Shown: positions 29,697 through 44,822 of the stretch, in pieces
Layout of the letters: each line of letters begins with the position of its first letter
How positions within the stretch are numbered: position 1 is the stretch's first letter
Source of the DNA: Pseudomonas sp. CHM02
GTDB lineage: Bacteria; Pseudomonadota; Gammaproteobacteria; Pseudomonadales; Pseudomonadaceae
NCBI RefSeq assembly: GCF_000612585.1
Contig: NZ_JFCA01000012.1
Location: 1-64,000, forward strand
Length of the DNA: 64,000 bases
Reading direction: 5' to 3'
Notes under the pieces: generated by a model
Databases searched by the model: none
What the model saw: the letters and a program-made list of their open reading frames with translations, nothing else
Told to the model about the DNA's origin: nothing
Made by a program: the position numbers and the translations under genes

Positions 29697-30636
29697 CTAT
29701 TGATAGCGGCTTTAACCACATCACCGTACTGCTTGACGAAGCCGTTGAGGCTCTCGCCGTACGCGCGGATGGCTGCTATCTGGATGGCACGTTCGGCAGG
29801 GGCGGGCATAGTCGTTTGATACTCAGCCAGCTCGGGTCCGACGGCAAACTCCTCGGGTTCGACAAAGACCCTCAAGCGATTGCCACCGGGCAAGCGCTAG
29901 CGGCCGAAGACGGCCGCTTTGTCGTTGTGCAGCGCAGCTTTGCCGAGCTGGGTGCCGAAGTCGCCGAACGCGGCATGGCAGGCAAGGTGGCCGGGGTTTT
30001 GCTCGACCTGGGCGTGTCTTCGCCACAGCTCGACGACCCGGAGCGTGGCTTCAGTTTCATGAATGACGGCCCGCTCGACATGCGCATGGACCCGACCCGT
30101 GGCATCAGCGCCGCGCAGTTCATCGCCACCGCGCCGGTGGAAGAAATCGCCCGCGTGTTCAAGGAATACGGTGAAGAACGCTTCGCCGGTCGCATGGCGC
30201 GCGCCGTGGTCGAGCGCCGCGAAATCCAGCCGTTCGAGCGCACTGCCGACCTGGCCGAAGTACTGAAAGTCGCCAACCCGGCCTGGGAAAAGGGCAAGAA
30301 CCCTGCGACCCGAGCGTTCCAGGGCCTGCGCATTCACGTCAACAACGAATTGGGCGACCTGGAGGCCGGCCTCGAGGCTGCCCTCGAGGCGCTGGAAGTG
30401 GGCGGTCGCCTGGTGGTGATCAGCTTCCACTCCCTGGAAGACCGTATCGTCAAACTGTTCATGCGTCGCCTGGTCAAGGGCGAGTCCGACAACCTGCCGC
30501 GCAACCTGCCGGTACGTTTCGAGGCCTTTGTGCCGAAAATCAAAATCCATGGCAAAGCGCAGTTCGCTTCCGAAGCCGAACTCAAGGCCAACCCACGTTC
30601 CCGTAGCGCTGTCATGCGTGTCGCGGAGAAGTTGCG

Positions 30637-30640
<4 letters not shown>
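29693..30640 (+). CDS. rsmH: 16S rRNA (cytosine-1402-N4) methyltransferase
   Basis: Methylates N4 of C1402, the same nucleotide that RsmI modifies on the ribose; rsmI lies two genes upstream. The 315-residue protein begins with a GTG and has the AdoMet-binding [10 protein letters not shown] (near residue 30), [12 protein letters not shown] and the terminal family motif [14 protein letters not shown]. It overlaps mraZ and ftsL by four bases each, as usual for this operon. Confidence 0.96.
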
Positions 30641-32671
<2,031 letters not shown>

Positions 32672-32672
<1 letters not shown>

Positions 32673-34135
32673 TGTCTCTTAGCCTGAACAAGATTTTTGC
32701 CCATGCCGGTCGCGATCTGTTGATCCGCGAGCTGAGCCTGGACAGCCGTAATGTGCGTGCCGGTGACCTGTTCCTGGCCGTGCCGGGTGGCAAGTTCGAT
32801 GGCCGTGCGCACATCGCGGATGCGTTGCAGCGCGGCGCTGCTGCCGTGGCTTACGAAGTGGACGGCGCCACTGTGCTGCCGATCACTGACGTGCCGTTGA
32901 TTCCGGTCAAAGGCCTGGCTGCGCAGTTGTCCGATATCGCCGGGCGCTTTTATGGTGACCCGAGCCGCCAGCTCAACCTGGTCGGCGTCACTGGCACCAA
33001 CGGCAAGACCAGCGTGACCCAGTTGATTGCCCAGGCCCTTGACCTGCTGGGTCAGCACTGCGGCATCGTCGGCACCCTGGGCACCGGTTTCTACGGCGCG
33101 CTGCAAAGCGGCCTGCACACCACGCCGAACCCGATCGCCGTGCAAGCGACCCTGGCCGACCTGAAAAAGGCCGGTGCCAAGGCGGTTGCCATGGAAGTGT
33201 CGTCCCACGGCTTGCACCAGGGACGCGTGGCCGCACTGGCCTTCGACGTCGCGGTGATGACCAATCTGTCCCGCGATCACCTGGACTACCACGGCACCAT
33301 GGAGGCCTACGCAGCCGAGAAGGCCAAGCTGTTTGCCTGGAACGACCTCAAGTGCCGGGTGGTGAACCTGGACGACGCGTTCGGTCGCCAGTTGGCTGCC
33401 GAAGACCGTGAGTCGCGCCTGATCAGCTACAGCCTGGAAGATGCCAGCGCGTACCTGTATTGCCGTGAAGCCCAATTCAATGACGAAGGCGTGCGCGCCA
33501 CGCTGGTGACGCCGCAGGGCGAGCACCATTTGCGCAGCAGCCTGCTCGGTCGTTTCAACCTGAGCAACGTCCTCGCCGCCATCGGCGCGTTGCTCGGCCT
33601 CGATTACGCGCTGGACGAAATCCTGCGCGTGCTGCCGAAACTGGAAGGGCCGGCCGGGCGCATGCAGCGTCTGGGCGGCGGCACGCAGCCGCTGGTCGTG
33701 GTCGATTATGCCCACACGCCGGACGCCCTGGAAAAAGTCCTGGTGGCCCTGCGTCCCCACGCCAAGGGTAAATTGCTCTGCCTGTTCGGCTGTGGCGGTG
33801 ATCGCGATCGCGGCAAGCGGCCCTTGATGGCCGAGATCGTCGAGCGCCTGGCCGATGGCGTGCTCGTTACCGACGACAACCCACGCAGCGAAGACCCGAG
33901 CCAGATTTTCGATGACATCCGCGTTGGCTTCAAAGACGCGTCCAAGGCCACTTTCGTCGCCGGTCGCGGCGCGGCCATTGCCCAACTGATCGCCAGCGCC
34001 AGCGCTGACGACGTGGTGGTGCTGGCCGGTAAGGGGCACGAGGACTATCAGGAAATCAACGGCGAACGCCATGCCTTCTCCGATCTGGTCGAGGCTGATC
34101 ACGCCCTGACCGCCTGGGAGGTCGCCCATGCTTAA
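32672..34135 (+). CDS. murE: UDP-MurNAc-L-Ala-D-Glu:meso-diaminopimelate ligase
   Basis: Cytoplasmic ATP-dependent ligase that adds meso-diaminopimelate to the stem peptide. The 487-residue protein has the ATP loop GVTGTNGKT (105-113) and the DNPR motif (402-405) that selects diaminopimelate over lysine, consistent with a Gram-negative wall. The start shares one base with the stop of ftsI and the end overlaps murF by eight bases. Confidence 0.96.
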
Positions 34136-35498
34136 AGCGATGAGGTTCAGCGAACTGACCCAGGCCCTGTCGGCCCGCGTACTGTCGAGCGATTGCAGCT
34201 TCGACGGCGTCAGTATCGACAGTCGCAACATCAAGCCGGGGCAACTGTTTATCGCACTGGCGGGCCCGCGCTTCGATGGTCACGACTACCTGAATGAAGT
34301 CGCCGCCAAAGGTGCCGTGGGTGCCTTGGTGCAGCGCGAAGTGGCGGACACCACACTGCCGCAACTGCTGGTCGCCGACACCCGTCTGGCCCTCGGTCAG
34401 TTGGGCGCGTTGAACCGTGCCGCCTTCACCAATCCCGTTGCGGCCATCACCGGCTCCAGCGGCAAGACCACGGTCAAGGAGCTGCTCGCCGGCGTGTTGC
34501 GTACGCGCGGGCCGGTGCACGCCACCCGTGGCAACCTGAACAATGATTTCGGCGCTCCGCTGACCCTGCTCGAACTGGCCCCGGAACACACCGCGGCCGT
34601 GATTGAACTGGGCGCTTCGCGTATTGGCGAAATCGCCTACACCGTGGCGCTGACCAAGCCTCACGTTGCGATCATCAACAACGCCGGTACCGCCCATGTC
34701 GGCGAGTTCGGCGGCCCGGAAAAAATCGTCGAAGCCAAGGGTGAAATCCTCGAAGGCCTCGATGCCTCGGGCACCGCTGTACTGAATCTTGACGACAAGG
34801 CCTTCGAAACCTGGCGTGTACGTGCCGCCGGTCGCAAGGTCCTGACGTTTGCCGTGCTCAACGCGGCGGCCGATTTCCATGCCTCCAACATCACTGTCGA
34901 TGCCCGTGGTTGCCCGTCCTTCACCTTGCACACCCCGCAAGGCAGCGAGCACGTGCAGTTGAATCTGCTGGGCAACCATAACGTCGCCAACGCCTTGGCC
35001 GCAGCTGCAGCCGCATACGCCCTGGGCGTGTCGCTGTTCGGTATCGCCACAGGCCTGGGCGCGGTGCAGCCGGTCAAGGGCCGCACGGTCGCCCAACTCG
35101 CGACCAATGGCATGCGCGTGATCGATGACACCTACAACGCCAACCCGTCCTCCATCAATGCCGCTGTTGACCTGCTCACGGGCTTCGTCGGACGCAAGGT
35201 CCTGGTATTGGGCGATATCGGCGAGTTGGGCGATTGGGCTGAACAGGGCCATCGCGAAGTCGGCGCTTATGCGGCCGGCAAAGTCGACGCGCTCTATGCG
35301 GTCGGCAAGAACATGGCCCACGCCGTCGAAGCCTTTGGTCGCGGCGCGCAGCATTTCGCCACCCAGGCCGAGCTGATCCAGGCGCTGACGGCGGCTGAAC
35401 ACGACAAACACACAACCATTTTGATCAAGGGATCGCGCAGCGCGGTGATGGAAAACGTCGTCGCGGCCTTGTGTGGCTCAAGTACGGAGAAACATTAA
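34128..35498 (+). CDS. murF: UDP-MurNAc-tripeptide:D-Ala-D-Ala ligase
   Basis: Adds D-Ala-D-Ala to complete the stem pentapeptide. The protein is 456 residues with the ATP loop [12 protein letters not shown] (near residue 106) and the usual Mur N-terminal, central and C-terminal domains; [10 protein letters not shown] near 330 and [16 protein letters not shown] near 365 are family motifs. The start overlaps murE by eight bases and the stop shares its last base with the mraY start (TAATG). Confidence 0.96.
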   Translation: MLKAMRFSELTQALSARVLSSDCSFDGVSIDSRNIKPGQLFIALAGPRFDGHDYLNEVAAKGAVGALVQREVADTTLPQLLVADTRLALGQLGALNRAAFTNPVAAITGSSGKTTVKELLAGVLRTRGPVHATRGNLNNDFGAPLTLLELAPEHTAAVIELGASRIGEIAYTVALTKPHVAIINNAGTAHVGEFGGPEKIVEAKGEILEGLDASGTAVLNLDDKAFETWRVRAAGRKVLTFAVLNAAADFHASNITVDARGCPSFTLHTPQGSEHVQLNLLGNHNVANALAAAAAAYALGVSLFGIATGLGAVQPVKGRTVAQLATNGMRVIDDTYNANPSSINAAVDLLTGFVGRKVLVLGDIGELGDWAEQGHREVGAYAAGKVDALYAVGKNMAHAVEAFGRGAQHFATQAELIQALTAAEHDKHTTILIKGSRSAVMENVVAALCGSSTEKH

Positions 35499-36580
35499 TG
35501 CTGCTGCTGCTGGCTGAGTATCTGCAACAGTTCCACAAAGGCTTCGCGGTCTTTCAGTACCTGACCCTGCGCGGGATCCTGGGTGTGCTGACCGCGTTGT
35601 GTTTGTCGCTGTTCCTGGGGCCGTGGATGATCCGCACCCTGCAGAACCTGCAAATTGGTCAATCGGTTCGCAATGACGGCCCGCAGTCGCACCTGTCCAA
35701 ATCCGGCACCCCGACCATGGGCGGTGCGCTGATCCTGTCGTCCATCGGCATCAGCACCCTGCTGTGGGCTGACCTGCACAACCGTTATGTGTGGGTGGTG
35801 CTGTTGGTGACCCTGCTGTTCGGCGCCATCGGCTGGGTGGATGACTATCGCAAGGTGATCGAGAAGAACTCCAAGGGCTTGCCTAGCCGCTGGAAGTATT
35901 TCTGGCAGTCGGTGTTCGGCCTCGGCGCTGCGATCTTCCTTTACACCACTGCGCCAAGCGCCGTTGAGACGACCTTGATCATCCCGATGCTCAAGGACGC
36001 CAGCATTCCCCTGGGCATCGGTTTCGTGGTGCTGACCTACTTCGTGATCGTCGGCTCCAGCAACGCGGTCAACCTGACTGACGGCCTTGACGGCCTGGCG
36101 ATCATGCCAACGGTGATGGTGGGCGGCGCGCTCGGCATCTTCTGCTACCTGTCGGGTAACGTGAAATTCGCCGAATACCTGCTGATCCCTTATGTGCCGG
36201 GCGCGGGTGAGCTGATTGTGTTCTGCGGCGCGCTGATCGGTGCCGGCCTCGGCTTCCTGTGGTTCAACACCTATCCCGCACAAGTCTTCATGGGCGACGT
36301 CGGCGCGCTGGCGCTGGGCGCGGCCCTGGGCACCATCGCGGTGATCGTTCGCCAGGAAATCGTGCTGTTCATCATGGGCGGTGTGTTCGTGATGGAAACC
36401 CTGTCGGTGGTCATCCAGGTGGCTTCCTTCAAATTGACCGGACGTCGTGTGTTCCGCATGGCGCCGATTCACCACCACTTTGAACTCAAGGGCTGGCCCG
36501 AGCCACGTGTGATCGTCCGCTTCTGGATCATCACCGTGATTCTGGTGCTGATCGGCCTTGCCACCCTGAAACTGAGGTAG
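35498..36580 (+). CDS. mraY: Phospho-MurNAc-pentapeptide translocase MraY
   Basis: Integral membrane enzyme making lipid I by linking phospho-MurNAc-pentapeptide to undecaprenyl phosphate. The 360-residue protein has about ten membrane helices and the conserved DDYRK loop (near residue 116), [10 protein letters not shown] (near 190) and HHHFELKGW (near 325) active-site segments. The ATG is chosen at 35498, right at the murF stop. Frame continues upstream inside murF but is not used. Confidence 0.96.
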   Translation: MLLLLAEYLQQFHKGFAVFQYLTLRGILGVLTALCLSLFLGPWMIRTLQNLQIGQSVRNDGPQSHLSKSGTPTMGGALILSSIGISTLLWADLHNRYVWVVLLVTLLFGAIGWVDDYRKVIEKNSKGLPSRWKYFWQSVFGLGAAIFLYTTAPSAVETTLIIPMLKDASIPLGIGFVVLTYFVIVGSSNAVNLTDGLDGLAIMPTVMVGGALGIFCYLSGNVKFAEYLLIPYVPGAGELIVFCGALIGAGLGFLWFNTYPAQVFMGDVGALALGAALGTIAVIVRQEIVLFIMGGVFVMETLSVVIQVASFKLTGRRVFRMAPIHHHFELKGWPEPRVIVRFWIITVILVLIGLATLKLR

Positions 36581-36586
36581 AAACGA

Positions 36587-37933
36587 GTGTCCCTGATCGC
36601 TTCAGACCACTTCCGCATCGTTGTCGGCCTCGGCAAGAGCGGCATGTCCCTGGTTCGCTTCCTGGCGAACCGGGGCAAGCCGTTTGCCGTGGCCGACACG
36701 CGGGAAAATCCACCGGAGCTGGTCACGCTGCGCCGTGACTACCCGCACGTGGAAGTGCGTTGTGGCGAGTTGGATGTCGAGTTTCTGTGCCGCGCCGATG
36801 AGCTCTACGTGAGCCCCGGCCTGGCCCTGGCGACACCGGCCCTGCAAGCCGCCGCCGCGCGTGGCGTCAAGCTGTCCGGCGATATCGACCTGTTCGCGCG
36901 TAACGCGAAGGCGCCGATCGTGGCAATCAGCGGTTCCAACGCGAAAAGCACCGTGACCACCCTGGTCGGCGAGATGGCGGCTGCGGCCGGCAAACGCGTG
37001 GCCGTGGGCGGCAACCTTGGCACACCGGCACTGGACCTGCTCAGCGACGACGTCGAGCTGTACGTGATGGAGCTGTCGAGCTTCCAGCTGGAAACCACCC
37101 ACGACCTGGGCGCCGAAGTGGCCACCGTGTTGAACGTGAGTGAAGACCACATGGACCGCTACAGCGGCCTGCCGGCCTATCACCTGGCCAAGCACCGGAT
37201 CTTCCGCGGTGCCAGGCAAGTGGTGGTCAACCGCCAGGATGCCCTGAGCCGTCCGTTGATGGGCGAGGGCCTGCCGTGCTGGACCTTCGGCCTGGGCAAA
37301 CCCGATTTCAAGGCCTTTGGTATTCGCGAAGAGAACGGCGAGAAATACCTGGCCTTCGAATTCCAGAACCTGATGCCGGTACGCGAGCTGAAAATCCGTG
37401 GCGCGCATAACCAGTCCAACGCCCTGGCGGCCCTGGCGCTCGGCCATGCCGTTGGCCTGCCATTTGATGCCATGCTGTCTGCGCTGCGTACCTTTGGCGG
37501 CCTCGAGCATCGCTGCCAGTGGGTGCGCGACCTGAATGGCGTCAGCTATTACAACGACTCCAAGGCCACCAACGTCGGTGCGGCCCTGGCGGCCATCGAA
37601 GGCCTCGGCGCCGATATCGAAGGCAAGCTGGTGCTGATCGCTGGCGGCGACGGCAAGGGGGCCGACTTCAAGGACCTCAAAGGCCCGGTGGCTGAACATT
37701 GCCGCGCCGTGGTGTTGATGGGGCGCGATTCCGACCTGATCGCTGCCGCCCTGGGCGATGCGGTGCCGCACGTGCGCGTCACTTCGCTGGACGACGCCAT
37801 CGCCCACTGCAAAGCCCTGGCCCAGCCAGGTGACGCGGTGCTGCTATCGCCAGCCTGCGCCAGTTTCGACATGTTCAAGAACTACGAAGAGCGTGGCCAG
37901 CTGTTCGCCCGCGCCGTGGAGGCCTTGGCATGA
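36587..37933 (+). CDS. murD: UDP-MurNAc-L-alanine:D-glutamate ligase
   Basis: Adds D-glutamate to UDP-MurNAc-L-alanine. The 448-residue protein uses a GTG start at 36587, six bases after mraY. The nucleotide loop reads ISGSNAKSTVT (near residue 113), with alanine where many MurD proteins have glycine (GSNGKST). The stop overlaps ftsW by four bases (ATGA). Confidence 0.96.
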   Translation: MSLIASDHFRIVVGLGKSGMSLVRFLANRGKPFAVADTRENPPELVTLRRDYPHVEVRCGELDVEFLCRADELYVSPGLALATPALQAAAARGVKLSGDIDLFARNAKAPIVAISGSNAKSTVTTLVGEMAAAAGKRVAVGGNLGTPALDLLSDDVELYVMELSSFQLETTHDLGAEVATVLNVSEDHMDRYSGLPAYHLAKHRIFRGARQVVVNRQDALSRPLMGEGLPCWTFGLGKPDFKAFGIREENGEKYLAFEFQNLMPVRELKIRGAHNQSNALAALALGHAVGLPFDAMLSALRTFGGLEHRCQWVRDLNGVSYYNDSKATNVGAALAAIEGLGADIEGKLVLIAGGDGKGADFKDLKGPVAEHCRAVVLMGRDSDLIAAALGDAVPHVRVTSLDDAIAHCKALAQPGDAVLLSPACASFDMFKNYEERGQLFARAVEALA

Positions 37934-39153
37934 GTATCAATTTCAGAAACATCATCAAGCCGTATCCTTCGCCGATCATCACCGGGCGCGGTATCGACCT
38001 CGACTTCCCGATGCTCGCCGGTTGCCTGGCGCTGCTCGGCCTGGGCCTGGTAATGATTACTTCGGCATCCTCCGAAGTGGCCGCCGTGCAGTCGGGCAAC
38101 ACCCTGTACATGATGATTCGTCACCTGGTGTACCTGGTGCTCGGCCTGGGCGCGTGCATCGTTACCATGATGATCCCTATCGCCACCTGGCAGCGCCTGG
38201 GCTGGCTGATGCTGATCGGCGCGTTCGGCTTGCTGATCATGGTGATCCTGCCCGGCATCGGCCGGGAGGTGAACGGTTCGATGCGCTGGATCGGCTTCGG
38301 TGCGTTCAACGTGCAGCCGTCGGAAATCGCCAAGGTATTCGTGGTGATCTACCTCGCGGGCTACCTCGTCCGTCGCCAGAAAGAAGTGCGCGAGAGCTGG
38401 ATGGGCTTCTTCAAGCCGTTCATCGTGCTGCTGCCGATGGCCGGCCTGTTGCTGATGGAGCCCGACTTCGGTGCCACGGTCGTCATGATGGGCGCCGCGG
38501 CGGCGATGCTGTTCCTCGGCGGCGTGGGCCTGTTCCGTTTCACTTTGATGGTGGTGCTGGCGGTGGCGGCCGTGACCATTCTGGTCCAGGCGCAACCCTA
38601 CCGGATGGCGCGTCTGATTACCTTTACCGACCCGTGGTCCGATCAGTTCGGTTCCGGCTACCAGTTGACCCAGGCGCTGATCGCCTTCGGTCGTGGCGAA
38701 TGGCTGGGCGTGGGCCTGGGCAACAGCGTGCAGAAGCAGTTCTACCTGCCGGAAGCGCACACCGACTTCGTCTTCTCGGTACTTGCCGAAGAGCTCGGCG
38801 TGGTCGGTTCGCTGTGCACCGTCGCGCTGTTCGTGTTCGTGTGCGTGCGCGGCATGTACATCGGCTTGTGGGCCGAGAAGGCCAAGCAGTATTTCGCCGC
38901 CTATGTGGCGTACGGCTTGTCGTTCCTGTGGATCGGCCAGTTCCTGATCAACATCGGTGTGAACGTCGGCTTGCTGCCGACCAAGGGCCTGACCTTGCCG
39001 TTCCTCAGTTACGGCGGCAGTTCGTTGGTGATTTGCTGCGCGTGCCTGGGCTTGTTGCTGCGCATCGAGTGGGAAAGTCGAACCCACCTGGGCAGCGAAG
39101 AGATGGAGTTCAGCGAAAGCGACTTCGCCGAGGAGCCATCCCATGGGCGCTAA
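37930..39153 (+). CDS. ftsW: Septal peptidoglycan glycosyltransferase FtsW
   Basis: SEDS-family membrane polymerase that works with FtsI to build septal glycan from lipid II. The 407-residue protein has about ten membrane helices and the family segments NGSMRWIGFGAFNVQPSE (near residue 115), QAHTDFVFSVLAEELG-like PEAHTDFVFSVLAEE (near 275) and PTKGLTLPFLSYGGSS (near 350). It overlaps murD by four and murG by 11 bases. Confidence 0.96.
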   Translation: MSINFRNIIKPYPSPIITGRGIDLDFPMLAGCLALLGLGLVMITSASSEVAAVQSGNTLYMMIRHLVYLVLGLGACIVTMMIPIATWQRLGWLMLIGAFGLLIMVILPGIGREVNGSMRWIGFGAFNVQPSEIAKVFVVIYLAGYLVRRQKEVRESWMGFFKPFIVLLPMAGLLLMEPDFGATVVMMGAAAAMLFLGGVGLFRFTLMVVLAVAAVTILVQAQPYRMARLITFTDPWSDQFGSGYQLTQALIAFGRGEWLGVGLGNSVQKQFYLPEAHTDFVFSVLAEELGVVGSLCTVALFVFVCVRGMYIGLWAEKAKQYFAAYVAYGLSFLWIGQFLINIGVNVGLLPTKGLTLPFLSYGGSSLVICCACLGLLLRIEWESRTHLGSEEMEFSESDFAEEPSHGR

Positions 39154-40205
39154 CGTGCTGATCATGGCGGGCGGCACCGGGGGCCATGTGTTCCCGGCCC
39201 TGGCGTGTGCGCGGGAATTCCAGAACCGTGGCTACACCGTGCACTGGCTGGGCACACCGCGTGGCATCGAAAACGAATTGGTACCGAACGCAGGCTTGTC
39301 GCTGCACCTGATCAACGTCACTGGCCTGCGTGGCAAGGGCAAGCTGTCCCTGCTCAAGGCGCCGTTCGTGTTGCTCAAGGCGGTGTGGCAGGCCCGCAAA
39401 GTGATTCGTGAGCTGAACCCGGTCTGTGTACTCGGCTTTGGCGGTTACGTGACCGGCCCTGGCGGTGTCGCGGCCAGGCTTGCCGGCGTGCCGGTGATCG
39501 TGCACGAGCAGAACGCCGTCGCCGGTACCGCCAACCGCCTGCTGGTGCCATTGGCCGCGCGGGTGTGTGAAGCATTCCCGAATACGTTCAGCGCGTCGAG
39601 CAAGCGCCGTACCACCGGCAACCCGGTGCGCACCGAGCTGTTCATGGACATCGCCCGCCAGGCGCTGGTCGGGCGCAAGGCGCACCTGCTGATCCTGGGC
39701 GGAAGCCTGGGCGCCGAGCCGCTGAACAAATTGCTGCCGGAAGCGCTGGCGCAACTCCCTGTGGAATTGCGTCCGGAGATCTTCCACCAGGCTGGCAAGA
39801 ATCACGATGAAGTCACCGCCACTCGCTATCGCGAAGCCGGTGTGGAGGCGAACGTACAGCCCTTCATCAAAGACATGGCCCATGCCTATGGCTGGGCCGA
39901 CCTGGTGGTCTGTCGCGCTGGTGCGCTGACCGTCAGTGAACTGGCCGCCGCCGGTCTGCCGTCCTTGCTGGTGCCTTTGCCCCATGCGATCGACGATCAC
40001 CAGACCCGCAACGCCGAATATTTGGCCGGGGAGGGCGCTGCTTTCCTGCTGCCGCAAAGAACGACTGGCGCCGCCGATTTGGCCGCACGCCTGACCGAGG
40101 TTTTGATGCAACCGGAACGACTCAACAGCATGGCGAGCACCGCAAGCCGCCTGGCCAAGCCTGACGCAACCCGCACCGTGGTCGATATCTGCCTGGAGGT
40201 GGCCC

Positions 40206-40213
<8 letters not shown>
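39143..40213 (+). CDS. murG: Lipid II synthase (GlcNAc transferase) MurG
   Basis: Peripheral inner-membrane GT-B glycosyltransferase that transfers GlcNAc from UDP-GlcNAc to lipid I. The 356-residue protein begins with the glycine-rich [12 protein letters not shown] loop (10-21), and has the lipid-facing [11 protein letters not shown] loop and the C-terminal donor-site segment [17 protein letters not shown]. The start overlaps ftsW by 11 bases and the end overlaps murC by eight. Confidence 0.96.
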
Positions 40214-42604
<2,391 letters not shown>

Positions 42605-42608
42605 GCAC

Positions 42609-43478
42609 ATGAACGGCGCATCGCTTCGTCATCAGCCCCCACAAGCCCCGAGCCGCAAGCCGGTGCCACGGGGTGCCAGCCGGATGGTGGCTAAAGAGCC
42701 GATGTCGGCGCGCCTGCCGAAAGCCAATTTTGGTTTCCTCAAGGCGCTGTACTGGCCTGTGCTGCTGGTGGTGTTGGGCTTCGGAACCTACGAGGGCGCC
42801 CAGCGTCTGTTGCCGTATGCCGACCGTCCGATCACCAGGATCAGCGTGCAGGGCGACTTGAGCTACATCAGCCAGCAGGCGGTACAGCAGCGCATCGGCC
42901 CGTATCTGGCGGCGAGCTTCTTTACCATCGACCTGGCCGGCATGCGTTCGGAACTGGAACAGATGCCGTGGATTGCCCACGCCGAAGTCCGCCGCGTATG
43001 GCCGGACCAGGTGACGATCCGCCTGGAAGAACAACTGCCCGTGGCCCGTTGGGGCGACGAAGCACTGCTGAACAACCAGGGCCAGGCGTTCACCCCGCGT
43101 GAGCTGGCCAACTACGAGCACCTGCCGCAGCTGTTCGGGCCGCAGCGGGCGCAGCAGCAAGTGATGCAGCAGTACCAGGCCTTGAGCCAGATGCTGCGGC
43201 CACTGGGCTTCTCCATTGCACGCCTGGAACTGCGTGAACGGGGCAGCTGGTTTTTGACGACCGGGGCAGGCAGTTCCGGCCCGGGCATCCAGTTGTTGCT
43301 GGGACGCGACCGCTTGGTGGAAAAGATGCGCCGTTTCATTGCCATCTATGACAAGACCTTGAAAGAACAGATTACGAACATTGCGAGCGTCGACCTGCGT
43401 TACGCCAACGGCCTTGCCGTCGGCTGGCGTGAACCGGCTGCGCCCACGGCAGCGCAACCCGCTGTCGCGAAGAATTAA
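42609..43478 (+). CDS. ftsQ: Cell division protein FtsQ
   Basis: Bitopic divisome scaffold linking FtsB/FtsL to early division proteins. The 289-residue protein has a basic cytoplasmic tail, one membrane helix (about residues 48-65, [16 protein letters not shown] region), a POTRA domain ([20 protein letters not shown] onward) and the beta domain. The start at 42609 follows the ddlB stop by four bases; it lacks a strong ribosome site and is probably coupled to ddlB translation. Confidence 0.94.
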   Translation: MNGASLRHQPPQAPSRKPVPRGASRMVAKEPMSARLPKANFGFLKALYWPVLLVVLGFGTYEGAQRLLPYADRPITRISVQGDLSYISQQAVQQRIGPYLAASFFTIDLAGMRSELEQMPWIAHAEVRRVWPDQVTIRLEEQLPVARWGDEALLNNQGQAFTPRELANYEHLPQLFGPQRAQQQVMQQYQALSQMLRPLGFSIARLELRERGSWFLTTGAGSSGPGIQLLLGRDRLVEKMRRFIAIYDKTLKEQITNIASVDLRYANGLAVGWREPAAPTAAQPAVAKN

Positions 43479-43493
43479 GAAGAGGCAGGACCC

Positions 43494-44756
43494 ATGGCAA
43501 ACGTGCAAAGCGGCAAAATGATCGTCGGTCTCGATATCGGCACCTCCAAGGTGGTGGCGCTGGTGGGCGAGGTCGGGGAAGACGGCACGATCGAAATCGT
43601 CGGTATTGGCACGCATCCGTCCCGGGGCCTGAAGAAGGGCGTGGTGGTGAACATCGAGTCCACCGTGCAATCGATCCAGCGCGCCATCGAAGAAGCGCAG
43701 CTGATGGCCGGTTGCCGGATCCACTCGGCGTTCGTCGGCGTGGCCGGCAACCATATCCGCAGCCTGAACTCTCACGGCATCGTGGCGATCCGCGACCGCG
43801 AGGTCAGCTCGGCCGACCTTGAGCGGGTCCTCGACGCGGCCCAGGCCGTGGCGATCCCGGCTGACCAGCGCGTGCTGCACACCCTGCCGCAGGACTACGT
43901 GATCGATAACCAGGAAGGCGTCCGCGAGCCCCTGGGCATGTCGGGCGTACGCCTGGAAGCCAAGGTCCACGTGGTGACCTGCGCCGTCAATGCCGCACAG
44001 AACATTGAAAAATGCGTGCGCCGCTGCGGCCTGGAAATCGACGACATCATTCTCGAGCAACTGGCTTCGGCCTACTCGGTACTGACCGACGACGAAAAAG
44101 AACTGGGCGTCTGCCTGGTGGACATCGGCGGCGGCACCACTGACATCGCGATCTTCACCGAGGGTGCGATCCGTCACACCGCCGTGATCCCGATTGCCGG
44201 TGACCAGGTGACCAACGACATCGCCATGGCGCTGCGTACACCGACCCAGTACGCCGAAGAAATCAAGATCCGCTACGCCTGCGCCCTGGCCAAGCTGGCC
44301 GGTGCCGGCGAGACCATCAAGGTGCCAAGCGTGGGCGACCGTCCACCGCGCGAGCTGTCGCGCCAGGCGCTGGCCGAAGTGGTCGAGCCCCGCTACGACG
44401 AACTGTTCACCCTGATCCAGGCTGAACTGCGCCGCAGCGGCTACGAAGACCTGATCCCGGCCGGCATCGTGCTGACCGGTGGTACCTCGAAGATGGAAGG
44501 CGCGGTCGAGCTGGCCGAGGAAATCTTCCACATGCCGGTTCGCCTGGGTGTTCCCCATGGCGTCAAAGGCCTGGGCGACGTGGTACGCAACCCGATTTAT
44601 TCCACCGGTGTGGGCTTGCTGTTGTACGGGCTGCAAAAGCAGACCGACGGCATTTCCCTGTCGGGCCCGAGCAACCGTGACAGCTACCGCAGCGACGACG
44701 AGGCCAAGGCGCCGTTGTTCGAGCGGTTGCAGGCATGGGTCAAGGGCAACTTCTAA
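43494..44756 (+). CDS. ftsA: Cell division protein FtsA
   Basis: Actin-like ATPase that anchors FtsZ to the membrane. The 420-residue protein has phosphate-1 GLDIGTSKVVALVG (near residue 11), phosphate-2 VDIGGGTTDIAIF (near 205) and adenosine LTGGTSKMEGAVEL motifs. The last 15 residues, LFERLQAWVKGNF, are the amphipathic membrane-targeting helix. It starts 15 bases after ftsQ. Confidence 0.96.
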   Translation: MANVQSGKMIVGLDIGTSKVVALVGEVGEDGTIEIVGIGTHPSRGLKKGVVVNIESTVQSIQRAIEEAQLMAGCRIHSAFVGVAGNHIRSLNSHGIVAIRDREVSSADLERVLDAAQAVAIPADQRVLHTLPQDYVIDNQEGVREPLGMSGVRLEAKVHVVTCAVNAAQNIEKCVRRCGLEIDDIILEQLASAYSVLTDDEKELGVCLVDIGGGTTDIAIFTEGAIRHTAVIPIAGDQVTNDIAMALRTPTQYAEEIKIRYACALAKLAGAGETIKVPSVGDRPPRELSRQALAEVVEPRYDELFTLIQAELRRSGYEDLIPAGIVLTGGTSKMEGAVELAEEIFHMPVRLGVPHGVKGLGDVVRNPIYSTGVGLLLYGLQKQTDGISLSGPSNRDSYRSDDEAKAPLFERLQAWVKGNF

Positions 44757-44822
44757 CGATTTACCGCAACACCGCTGTAAGCAGTAGGCGAAAAAACTAG
44801 AGAAAACGAAAGGAGAGGGAAC